6,338 bases of DNA from Duncaniella sp. (lineage in GTDB: Bacteria > Bacteroidota > Bacteroidia > Bacteroidales > Muribaculaceae), in assembly GCA_022511285.1 (NCBI GenBank), contig JAFLRW010000107.1, forward strand, positions 1 through 6,338, in the 5' to 3' direction. Below, in pieces: positions 1-6,338 of the stretch (its first letter is position 1; each line of letters starts with the position of its first letter). Under the pieces are notes generated by a model. It saw only the letters and a list, made by a program, of their open reading frames with translations. It ran no database searches and had not been told where the DNA came from. Position numbers and translations under genes: made by a program.

Positions 1-1520
1 CTATTTCCACCACCAACTGGAAACCATATTCCTGGAGCATCAACAATGTGGCTATAGCCGAAGTAATCCACACGGCTCTCGCCTACTGGCAGGCAGGACG
101 ACCCGAGGAGGCGTTCCGACTGATGAAAGGCACTGTGGTCGACAACATGTATCAAGGTGCATCGCCCCTCAACTTCGGGCAAATCAGCCAATACGATGCT
201 GCACGTGGTGAATGTTACCGTGACTTTGCCGACCCTATTGGTGTGTGGAGCCGAGCCCTCACCGAAGGGCTCTACGGAATACGCCCCAATCGCATCGGGA
301 CCAACCCCGGAGTGGATATCATCCCGGGATTTCCCGCCGAGTGGAATGAGGCCTCAATCACACTGCCCAACCTATCCTACACCTTCAAGCGCGAGGGCAA
401 AACGGACACTTACATAATTGAAAATCGTTACCCCGACGGCACTCCCGTGCGCCTCACGGTGCCGGCTTCAGGACTTAAAAAGGTGTATATCGACGGCCAA
501 CAGGCTCCGGCCATCGAAGTGCCCGTCAGCATCGGCGAGCCGCGCATCACTGTGCCCGTTGCCGCATCGGGCACACACACCGTCACCATTGACCGTTCAG
601 CAACACACCGCGTGACGGCAACCGGCGAAATCCGCCGTGAAGGGCCTGTGACTTTTACCGAGATGGCGGCCGGACCGCTGCTATGGTGGGACGTAAAAGT
701 GGGCAGACACCCGGAGATGTTCCCATCTATCCCGGCTGACTTTGTCGACGTGCGCCCCGAGACCCTGCAACCGGTAAGAATCGACTCCGTCTACAATGCA
801 TCACTGACCGACCTCTTCACCAATCGGTATATGTCGCCGCGCCCCAATGTCACCACCCTGCAACTCCCCACTCAAGGGATTTCGGAGTGGTGCCATCCGC
901 TGGCCACGTTTGAGATTGACGACACTCCCCTGCGCACCATCATAGCTGCCGCCGGCGACACACTCCACACTCCACTCGGAATAGACTTTGTGCTCCCGTC
1001 ATCCGGGCGAAATGTGGCTTTCACCACGCTCTGGGACAACTATCCCGACTCTCTGACAATTCCCCTCAGCGGCAACGCCTCCAACATCTATCTGCTTATG
1101 GCCGGCACTACCAATCACATGCAGTGGGCTATGGAAAACGCCGTATTGACAGCCACTTACACCGATGGGACCACAGCGCGTCTGCCACTGGTCAATCCGG
1201 TGAACTGGGCGCCCGTTGAGCAGGATTTTTACACTGACGACTATGCCTATGCCCAGCCCGGAGGCGCTCAATTGCCTTATCGCGTTAGTTTCAACGACGG
1301 CACCGTGAGCCGCAATCTGCTCGATGATACGGCCGGCCACAAAGTGCCCATCGACCCCGGTATGGAGCTGGGCGAAACCACGGGCCGACAGGTGAAGAAC
1401 GGAGCCGGCGTCTTAGTGGACTTCCCCGTTGACCCCGCTAAGACCCTCGAATCTCTGACTCTTACCACCCTCTCCCACGACGTCATCATCGGCATCCTTG
1501 CCATCACCCTCCAACGATAA
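1..1520 (+). CDS. DUF4450-type secreted glycosidase-like protein, C-terminal part (5' end outside window)
   Basis: The reading frame is open from base 3 (bases 1-2 belong to a cut codon) to the TAA at 1518-1520. The GTG at 48 is internal, because the 15 codons before it read ISTTNWKPYSWSINN and belong to the same protein. About 505 residues are visible. The first 100 or so (bases 3-330) resemble the end of an (alpha/alpha)-barrel glycosidase: SWSINNVAIAEVIHTAL, then an AYWQAG helix, QYDAARGE, and LYGIRPN followed by a PGFPAEWN motif. A beta-rich stretch follows (about 355-600, starting SYTFKREG), then a larger beta-sandwich-like C-terminal part (about 700-1517) containing TYTDGTTARLPL and VNWAPVEQDF. 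This pattern matches my recollection of Bacteroidetes proteins labelled DUF4450, which occur in glycan-utilization loci. The reaction is unknown to me, and the catalytic residues probably lie partly upstream. The coupling to a GH106 gene suggests a shared glycan substrate, probably in the periplasm; the signal peptide is out of view. A distant relative in another (alpha/alpha)6 glycosidase family is the main alternative. Confidence 0.72.
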   Translation, partial: ISTTNWKPYSWSINNVAIAEVIHTALAYWQAGRPEEAFRLMKGTVVDNMYQGASPLNFGQISQYDAARGECYRDFADPIGVWSRALTEGLYGIRPNRIGTNPGVDIIPGFPAEWNEASITLPNLSYTFKREGKTDTYIIENRYPDGTPVRLTVPASGLKKVYIDGQQAPAIEVPVSIGEPRITVPVAASGTHTVTIDRSATHRVTATGEIRREGPVTFTEMAAGPLLWWDVKVGRHPEMFPSIPADFVDVRPETLQPVRIDSVYNASLTDLFTNRYMSPRPNVTTLQLPTQGISEWCHPLATFEIDDTPLRTIIAAAGDTLHTPLGIDFVLPSSGRNVAFTTLWDNYPDSLTIPLSGNASNIYLLMAGTTNHMQWAMENAVLTATYTDGTTARLPLVNPVNWAPVEQDFYTDDYAYAQPGGAQLPYRVSFNDGTVSRNLLDDTAGHKVPIDPGMELGETTGRQVKNGAGVLVDFPVDPAKTLESLTLTTLSHDVIIGILAITLQR

Positions 1521-1522
1521 TG
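1518..1522 (+). promoter_or_regulatory. TAATG stop/start overlap (likely translational coupling)
   Basis: The TAA stop of the DUF4450-type gene and the ATG of the GH106-type gene share the A at 1520. There is no purine-rich ribosome binding site in the 20 bases before this ATG (the text reads caccctccaacga), so the downstream gene is probably translated by ribosomes finishing the upstream one. This fixes the GH106 start and argues that the two genes sit on one mRNA. The overlap is directly visible; the coupling is inferred. Confidence 0.7.
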
Positions 1523-4333
1523 AGAACAACTACGACTCTTGCATCACTGATATTGCTCCCTGCACTCGCAGTCAGTGCCCAGACCACAGTGAAAACCGGC
1601 ATAACTCCGGCCGGAGAGACTGACTGGTATGAGGTCACTACCGAACACCGGCCCTTTGTGCGTTGGTGGTGGCTTGGAAGCGCCGTCGACCCTGAAGGAC
1701 TCACCTTCAACCTCTCTGAGTTTGCCCGTCAAGGGATAGGGGGCACGGAAATCACTCCAATCTACGGCGTCAAAGGCAACGAAGCCAACGACATCCCCTA
1801 TCTCTCCGACAAATGGATGGATATGCTCTCCCACACCACATCGGAGAGCCGCCGTCTTGGTCTGCAAGTGGATATGAACAACGGCACCGGATGGCCCTTC
1901 GGCGGCCCGGAGGTAACGCTTGCCGAAAGTGCGCGCAAGCATATCACTGAAAAGTTTACTGTGGCCGGCGGGAAAAGGCTCGAACAGCCTCTGCTCCCGA
2001 AAGATGAAAAACAGCGTGGAGTGGCCACCCTTCAGGCAGTTCTTGCCTGCAGAGGCGACAAACGCCTGAACCTCACAGGCAAAGTGCGCTCCGACGGAAC
2101 TCTTGATTGGAAAGCGCCCAAAGGCGATCCTTGGACCGTTTATGCTCTTTTCTCAGGCAGGACATTTCAGAAAGTGAAACGCGCAGCTCCGGGCGGCGAG
2201 GGATATGTCATCAACCACTATGACAGTATTGCCGTAAAAAAATATCTCGACAGATTTGACAGAGCCTTTGCCGGCCGGGAGGCTTCAATGCCCAACTCTT
2301 TTTTCAACGACTCCTATGAAGTCTATGGCGCAGACTGGACCGAAGGCCTTTTGGAGCAGTTTGCCGCCGACCATGGCTATCGACTCGAAGATTATCTCCC
2401 CGAATTTGAGGGCGATGGCGGCCATTCCGACCTGCGTGGCAGAGTGGTCAGCGACTATCGCCGCACTCTTGCCGGAATGCTCGAGCAGCATTTCACTCGC
2501 ATCTGGACCAATTGGGCGCACAGCCACGGAGCCCGCATCCGCAATCAGAGCCATGGCTCGCCGGCCAATATTCTTGACCTCTATGCCGTGGTCGACATCC
2601 CCGAGTGTGAGTCGTTCGGGCAGACCGATTTCGACATCCCGGGCCTACACCCCACCGGCCCGAGCCGTCCGGGCGACGCAGATCCTGCCGTGCTGAAGAT
2701 GGCCTCGTCAGGAGCTCATCTGGCAGGAAAGAAAGTCACATCTTCCGAGACTCTCACATGGCTCACTGAGCATTTCCGCACACCGCTGGCTCGCTGTAAG
2801 CCCGAACTTGACCAGATGTTCATTTCGGGCGTAAACCACGTCTACTTCCACGGAGCGCCTTACTCCCCGAAAGGCGCGGAGTTCCCCGGATGGATGTTCT
2901 ACGCTTCAATCAATGTATCGCCCACTGCGGCTTTATGGCAGAATGCTCCGGGACTGTTTGACTACATAGCCCGCACTCAAAGTTTCCTGACTCAAGGCGA
3001 ACCGGATGCCGACCTCCTGTTGTTTTTCCCTCACGACGATATCCTCCATCGCCAGGAGGGCAATCCCTATCTGATGTTTGACATCCACAAAATGAGCCAG
3101 CGCATGCCTGATGTCAAACAGGCTGTGGCCGACATTGTCAACGCCGGATACGACTTGGACTATGTCTCCGATTCTCTCCTCAAGGTACTCACCCCCCGTG
3201 CCGACGGCACTATGCGCTCTCTCTCCGACACTCACTACCGCGCCATAATAGTTCCGTCAGTGAAGTTGATGCAGCCGCAGACCTTGGAGCGGCTTGCCAA
3301 TCTGGCCCATGAGGGAGCCACTGTGGCATTCGTGGGCGGATTGCCCCGGGATGTTCCCGGGCTCGGCCACCTTGATGCGCGCCGCCAATCTCTTGATGCC
3401 GTCAAGGCTCTCCTCCCTACTCTCGGCGGAACCGCCGCCATCCACCCCTACGGCAAGGGTCGCATACTCTCCGCTCCAACCATCTCCGAAGTGCTACCGC
3501 TGATAGGCGTTCAGCCCGAACCGGCGCGCGCCGATGGTCTCTCGATGCTGCGGCGGCGCAACGAGGTTGGAGGTTACAACTATTTTGTGGCGCTTCTCAC
3601 CGACAAGATTATCGACGGCCCTGTCAGGCTTGCCGTTGCCGGACAGAGTGCTATGCTCTTTGATCCCCTCACAGGTCTAAAGGGTGTGGCCGAGACCGAG
3701 ACTACACCTGACGGGAATATGTCAGTGCGCCTGCAGCTTGCTCCCGGGCAGTCAATGCTCATAAAGACATTCCCCTATCCCATAGATGGTGAAAAGTGGA
3801 AATATATAGCCTCTACAGGCACACCCATTGAGATTAACAGCGGCTGGCAGCTCTCTTTCCCCGAAAGTTCACCGGCCATTGCCGACACCTTTGCCATCGA
3901 CACGCTGGCTGACTGGACCACACTCCCCGACCCCCGCCTGCAAGTGAACCAAGGCACCGGGCGTTATGAAACCACCTTCACCCTTCCTGCCGACATCAAA
4001 GCCGACGATTGGATGCTCAACCTCGGAGATGTGCGCGAAAGTGCCCGCGTGGCCATCAACGGAGTGCCTATAGGCATCCTTTGGGCTGTCCCGTTCCGCA
4101 CCCTCGTCGGCAGTTATCTCAAGCCGGGTATCAACACCATTACTATTGATGTCACCAACCTCGAAGCCAACCGCATCCGCGACTACGAACAGCGCGGCAT
4201 CCGCTGGCGCATATTCAAAGACGCCAACATAGCCAGCGTCACCAACGCCAAGGAATTCTCATTCGCCGATTGGGAAATATCCCCCTCCGGCCTTATCTCG
4301 TCAGTGACACTCACTCCAATCATATTTAAATAA
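1520..4333 (+). CDS. GH106-type glycoside hydrolase, candidate alpha-L-rhamnosidase
   Basis: A 937-residue protein. Residues 1-20 form a Sec signal peptide (Arg-2, hydrophobic ASLILLPALAV, likely cleavage after VSA-20), with no lipobox cysteine, so it is probably periplasmic. The mature start carries the family-like motif RPFVRWWWLGSAV (44-56), then GIGGTEITPIYG (72-83) and DMNNGTGWPFGGPE (118-131). A TIM-barrel-like core follows: FFNDSYEVYG (261-270), RIRNQSHGSP (339-348), PECESFG (361-367), SSETLTW (408-414) and VYFHGAPYSP (441-450). E267 and E410 are my candidates for the two catalytic glutamates, by analogy with the two glutamates described for the GH106 rhamnosidase BT0986; this is not verified by alignment. 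Residues about 485-660 look like a Rossmann/GATase-like domain (RAIIVPSVKLM, GATVAFVGGLP). Residues about 800-937 look like a galactose-binding beta-sandwich (GRYETTFTLP, ARVAINGVPIG). GH106 enzymes typically release alpha-L-rhamnose from pectic glycans by inversion. At 937 residues it is shorter than BT0986 as I recall it, so linkage specificity is open. Confidence 0.85.
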   Translation: MRTTTTLASLILLPALAVSAQTTVKTGITPAGETDWYEVTTEHRPFVRWWWLGSAVDPEGLTFNLSEFARQGIGGTEITPIYGVKGNEANDIPYLSDKWMDMLSHTTSESRRLGLQVDMNNGTGWPFGGPEVTLAESARKHITEKFTVAGGKRLEQPLLPKDEKQRGVATLQAVLACRGDKRLNLTGKVRSDGTLDWKAPKGDPWTVYALFSGRTFQKVKRAAPGGEGYVINHYDSIAVKKYLDRFDRAFAGREASMPNSFFNDSYEVYGADWTEGLLEQFAADHGYRLEDYLPEFEGDGGHSDLRGRVVSDYRRTLAGMLEQHFTRIWTNWAHSHGARIRNQSHGSPANILDLYAVVDIPECESFGQTDFDIPGLHPTGPSRPGDADPAVLKMASSGAHLAGKKVTSSETLTWLTEHFRTPLARCKPELDQMFISGVNHVYFHGAPYSPKGAEFPGWMFYASINVSPTAALWQNAPGLFDYIARTQSFLTQGEPDADLLLFFPHDDILHRQEGNPYLMFDIHKMSQRMPDVKQAVADIVNAGYDLDYVSDSLLKVLTPRADGTMRSLSDTHYRAIIVPSVKLMQPQTLERLANLAHEGATVAFVGGLPRDVPGLGHLDARRQSLDAVKALLPTLGGTAAIHPYGKGRILSAPTISEVLPLIGVQPEPARADGLSMLRRRNEVGGYNYFVALLTDKIIDGPVRLAVAGQSAMLFDPLTGLKGVAETETTPDGNMSVRLQLAPGQSMLIKTFPYPIDGEKWKYIASTGTPIEINSGWQLSFPESSPAIADTFAIDTLADWTTLPDPRLQVNQGTGRYETTFTLPADIKADDWMLNLGDVRESARVAINGVPIGILWAVPFRTLVGSYLKPGINTITIDVTNLEANRIRDYEQRGIRWRIFKDANIASVTNAKEFSFADWEISPSGLISSVTLTPIIFK

Positions 4334-4359
4334 CAACAACCACTCATCCCTACATAACT

Positions 4360-5502
4360 ATGAAAACATTTGCGCTTAGCGTTCTCGCAGCTTTAATGAT
4401 GGCCCCGGCCACATTTGCTGCCGGCTCCTCTGACAACCTTCCCCCTCGTGAAGAGACTTTGAAAACCCTTGTCAAAGTCAACGACTTCTATCTCAAAAAT
4501 CATCCCGACCCCTTGCAGGGAATCCCGTACTACTCTCGCAAGAAAGTCTACGAGGCCAATATCTGGACTCGCGCCGTCTATTTCGAAGGTCTGATGGCTC
4601 TCTATTCCATCTATCCCGACAACAGATATTATGACTATGCCTACGACTGGGCTGAAGGTTTCAAATGGGGTATGCGCCGCGACGATACCACAACCCGCAA
4701 CGCCGACAACTACTGCTGCGCACAGACCTATATCGACCTCTATCGCCTCACTCCGGAGCCCAAAATGCTCACCAAAACACGCGGCACGATGAATATGCTC
4801 ATCAACACTCCGCAAAACGACGATTGGACCTGGATTGATGCCATACAGATGGGCATGCCTATCCTCGCCAAGATGGGTAAGGATACCGGCGACCCCCGCT
4901 ATTTCGAGAAAGCCTGGAATATGTACAAATGGTCGCGCGACACTCTGGCCGGGGGGCTTTTTAATGAAAAGGATGGCCTTTGGTGGCGCGATAAAGACTT
5001 TGTCCCGCCCCACAAAACTCCCAACGGCAAGGAATGCTACTGGAGCCGCGGCAACGGATGGGTTGTGGCTGCTTTAGTTAAGGTGCTCGAGGAGCTCCCG
5101 GCCGACGATATCCACCGTAAAGCTTACGAAAGCGACCTCAAGATGATGCTTGACGCTCTTGCCAAATGCCAGCGTTCAGACGGTTTCTGGAACGTCTCGC
5201 TTGCCGACCCCAATGACTTTGGCGGCAAAGAGCTCACCGGCACAGCGCTCTTTGTCTATGGCATGGCTTACGCCGTGCGCACCGGATTAGTCGACGCTAA
5301 AAAGTTTATGCCTATCCTCGCCCGCGGATGGAATGCTATGGTCTCTGAGGCTGTTCATCCCAACGGCTACCTCGGCTATGTGCAGGGCACCGGCAAAGAG
5401 CCGAAAGATGGTCAACCGGTGGCCTACGATTCTAAGCCCGACTTCGACGACTACGGAACCGGATGCTTCCTCTTGGCCGGTGTTGAGGTCTACAAACTTT
5501 AA
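4360..5502 (+). CDS. GH105/GH88-type unsaturated rhamnogalacturonyl (uronyl) hydrolase
   Basis: A 380-residue protein with a Sec signal peptide (MKTFALSVLAALMMAPATFA, cleavage near residue 20) and no lipobox, so secreted to the periplasm. The rest matches the (alpha/alpha)6-barrel YteR-like family: ANIWTRAVYFEGLMAL (66-81), NADNYCCAQTYIDLY (114-128), DDWTWIDAIQMG (154-165), YWSRGNGW (227-234), RSDGFW (272-277), LTGTALFVYGMAYAV (292-306) and a DYGTGCFLLAG ending (364-374). D160 in WIDA lines up with the catalytic Asp of YteR (D143), and D116 is the likely partner; this was aligned by eye. The length is normal for the family. The enzyme would hydrate and remove the 4,5-unsaturated uronic acid that a polysaccharide lyase leaves at the non-reducing end, so a lyase should exist elsewhere in the locus. 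The gene starts 27 bases after the GH106 stop codon, without a Shine-Dalgarno sequence, which fits an operon. Unsaturated galacturonyl-rhamnose is the likeliest substrate given the GH106 neighbour; a glucuronyl substrate cannot be excluded. Confidence 0.9.
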   Translation: MKTFALSVLAALMMAPATFAAGSSDNLPPREETLKTLVKVNDFYLKNHPDPLQGIPYYSRKKVYEANIWTRAVYFEGLMALYSIYPDNRYYDYAYDWAEGFKWGMRRDDTTTRNADNYCCAQTYIDLYRLTPEPKMLTKTRGTMNMLINTPQNDDWTWIDAIQMGMPILAKMGKDTGDPRYFEKAWNMYKWSRDTLAGGLFNEKDGLWWRDKDFVPPHKTPNGKECYWSRGNGWVVAALVKVLEELPADDIHRKAYESDLKMMLDALAKCQRSDGFWNVSLADPNDFGGKELTGTALFVYGMAYAVRTGLVDAKKFMPILARGWNAMVSEAVHPNGYLGYVQGTGKEPKDGQPVAYDSKPDFDDYGTGCFLLAGVEVYKL

Positions 5503-5559
5503 TTCCATCGCTCTGTTATTCATTCTTCTACCGAACCGAATACCCCTCTGATCACTCCA

Positions 5560-6123
5560 ATGTCAACACAATCTGCTGACCTTGACAATGAATTGCTCGT
5601 GGCCCGTCTGCGCGATCCGGCCACGTGCCGGGAGGCTTTCGGCGAGATGATTAGGCTCTACACCGAGCCCCTATACCGTCAAATACGCCGTCTGGTGCAG
5701 ACCCACGACGATGCCGATGACCTGCTGCAAAACACCTTTATGAAAGCGTGGCAGAACATCGAGAATTTCCGTGGCGATGCGCGCCTGTCTACATGGCTCT
5801 ATAAGATTGCCATCAATGAGAGCCTCACTCACCTCGAAAAAGAAAGAAAACGCCGCGGGTTCTCGCTCGACGATGAGGAGAGCTATCTCGTGAATCTTAT
5901 TGAGGCCGACAAGGAAATCGACGGCGACGAACTGGCATTGCAATTGCGCAAGGCCATTGCCTCTCTCCCTGAGAAACAACGCCTTGTGTTCAATATGCGC
6001 TATTACGACGATATGAAATACGAAAAAATCTCTGAAATTCTCGGCACATCTGTTGGTGCCTTGAAAGCCTCTTATCACCTCGCCGTAAAAAAAATAGAAC
6101 AATTTTTTGCCGACACGGATTAA
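5560..6123 (+). CDS. ECF-type (group 4) RNA polymerase sigma-70 factor
   Basis: A 187-residue cytoplasmic protein with the two-domain ECF layout and no sigma-1 or sigma-3 region. Region 2 spans about residues 24-95: EAFGEMIRLYTEPLYRQIRR, the core-binding DDADDLLQNTFMKAWQNIE (50-68), and FRGDARLSTWLYKIAINE (70-87), which contributes to -10 recognition. After an acidic linker (about 103-125), region 4 spans about 127-182: ALQLRKAIASLPEKQRLVF followed by the helix-turn-helix YEKISEILGTSVGALKASYH (154-173), which should contact the -35 element. The length is typical. ATG 5560 is chosen because the sigma-2 fold begins shortly after it and no better upstream start is visible; there is no Shine-Dalgarno sequence. 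No FecR-like anti-sigma or TonB receptor follows, unlike the usual PUL-type ECF cassette. A small protein follows 49 bases downstream instead. It is therefore probably not the regulator of the adjacent glycan genes. An A8 run (6087-6094) lies in the last codons. Confidence 0.94.
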   Translation: MSTQSADLDNELLVARLRDPATCREAFGEMIRLYTEPLYRQIRRLVQTHDDADDLLQNTFMKAWQNIENFRGDARLSTWLYKIAINESLTHLEKERKRRGFSLDDEESYLVNLIEADKEIDGDELALQLRKAIASLPEKQRLVFNMRYYDDMKYEKISEILGTSVGALKASYHLAVKKIEQFFADTD

Positions 6124-6158
6124 ACCGACACCGCCTCTCGACGTCTAATCTATAAAGT

Positions 6159-6166
6159 AAAAGGAA
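6159..6166 (+). promoter_or_regulatory. Shine-Dalgarno-like site before the small protein at 6173
   Basis: AAAAGGAA lies with its AGGA core ending 7 bases before the ATG at 6173, a standard spacing. It is the only clear Shine-Dalgarno-like sequence ahead of any gene here; the other starts lack one, as is common in Bacteroidetes. It supports the start at 6173 and suggests independently initiated translation of this gene. Confidence 0.6.
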
Positions 6167-6172
6167 TTTACT

Positions 6173-6338
6173 ATGAATGATATACTCTCCAAGGTCAATC
6201 GCCGCGACGGATTCAATCTCCCCGACGGATATTTCGAGGACTTTGCCTCGCGTATGGCCGCCGCTCTCCCCGAACGTGAGTGGGAGCAGCAACCGCGTGT
6301 CGTGCCGCGTTCTTTGTGGCAGAAGGTGAGACCTTACA
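6173..6338 (+). CDS. Small conserved protein following the ECF sigma gene, possible anti-sigma or membrane protein (3' end outside window)
   Basis: Only the first 55 codons are present, and the frame is open at the window edge. The visible N-terminus begins MNDILSKVNRRDGFNLPDGY, continues FEDFASRMAAALPE (21-34), passes through a polar stretch and ends SLWQKVRPY (47-55). The motif of a short 'G-F-x-x-P-x-G-Y-F' segment, an amphipathic helix ending in LPE, and a 'W-Q-K-V-R-P-Y' segment resembles, from memory, Bacteroidales proteins encoded directly after sigma-70 genes, where a transmembrane helix follows the last segment. If so, the cut-off part would start with a membrane helix, and the cytoplasmic N-terminus could hold the sigma factor. 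The position 49 bases after the sigma gene and the clear Shine-Dalgarno site support a real gene. No membrane segment can be seen in the window, so the anti-sigma role is inference only. Confidence 0.75.
   Translation, partial: MNDILSKVNRRDGFNLPDGYFEDFASRMAAALPEREWEQQPRVVPRSLWQKVRPY

Noticed and set aside
48..50. GTG at 48 as the start of the first gene
   Set aside because: The frame is open upstream to the window edge, and the upstream codons encode residues that continue the same conserved helix-like segment.
3345..3361. Perfect 7-base inverted repeat with a 3-base loop (CCCGGGA-TGT-TCCCGGG)
   Set aside because: It lies in the middle of the GH106 coding sequence, encodes a plausible PRDVPG loop, has no following T-run, and single hairpins of this size occur by chance in GC-rich genes.
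4949..4961. G-run followed by CTTTTT inside the GH105 gene, resembling a slippery or terminator-like sequence
   Set aside because: The reading frame continues normally through it with family motifs on both sides, there is no stem upstream, and no alternative-frame product is evident.
4393..5013. 206-codon open frame on the minus strand inside the GH105 gene
   Set aside because: It lies wholly antisense to a clearly recognisable GH105 coding sequence, has no domain-like motifs, and its openness follows from the codon bias of the real gene.
5671..6292. Two minus-strand open frames (143 and 100 codons) opposite the sigma gene and its downstream neighbour
   Set aside because: They are antisense to a well-supported sigma factor and to the start of the following gene, and their translations show no recognisable family features.
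1..6338. Mobile element, CRISPR array, tRNA/rRNA or defence system
   Set aside because: No transposase or integrase motifs, regularly spaced repeats, tRNA-like cloverleaf or nuclease/toxin motifs were seen; the window is almost fully occupied by the five genes described.

Overview
This window is a stretch of five co-directional (+ strand) genes, probably from a gut-type Bacteroidales bacterium. The evidence is three Sec-type carbohydrate-active enzyme genes of Bacteroides-like families, tight spacing, almost no Shine-Dalgarno sequences, and an ECF sigma gene followed by a small conserved companion protein. The fairly GC-rich codon use would suit a Muribaculaceae-like or related lineage better than an AT-rich Bacteroides. 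That family-level guess is weak and rests on composition and style only.

Layout. Bases 1-1520 hold the C-terminal part of a large DUF4450-type protein whose start lies upstream of the window. Bases 1520-4333 hold a complete secreted GH106-type glycosidase (candidate alpha-L-rhamnosidase), whose start codon overlaps the previous stop. Bases 4360-5502 hold a complete secreted GH105/GH88-type unsaturated uronyl hydrolase. After a 57-base gap, bases 5560-6123 encode an ECF-type RNA polymerase sigma factor. From 6173 to the window edge runs the first 55 codons of a small protein of the kind that often follows such sigma genes in Bacteroidales.

How the genes work together. A rhamnosidase-type enzyme plus an unsaturated rhamnogalacturonyl/uronyl hydrolase is a typical pair for dismantling a rhamnose- and uronic-acid-containing plant glycan such as rhamnogalacturonan, in the periplasm. 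The unsaturated uronyl residue removed by GH105 would come from a polysaccharide lyase, which is not in the window. The DUF4450 protein ends like an (alpha/alpha)-barrel glycosidase followed by beta-sandwich modules, and probably takes a further step on the same substrate. The first three genes therefore look like the tail of a polysaccharide utilization locus (PUL). No SusC/SusD pair, lyase or PUL regulator is visible. The sigma factor and its partner look like a separate, more conserved unit beside the PUL, although no terminator or recognisable promoter separates them.

I see no RNA gene, mobile element, CRISPR array or long repeat. All gaps between genes are under 60 bases. I found no clearly new biological system. 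The least characterised parts are the DUF4450 protein, the exact specificity of the GH106 enzyme, and the truncated protein after the sigma factor.
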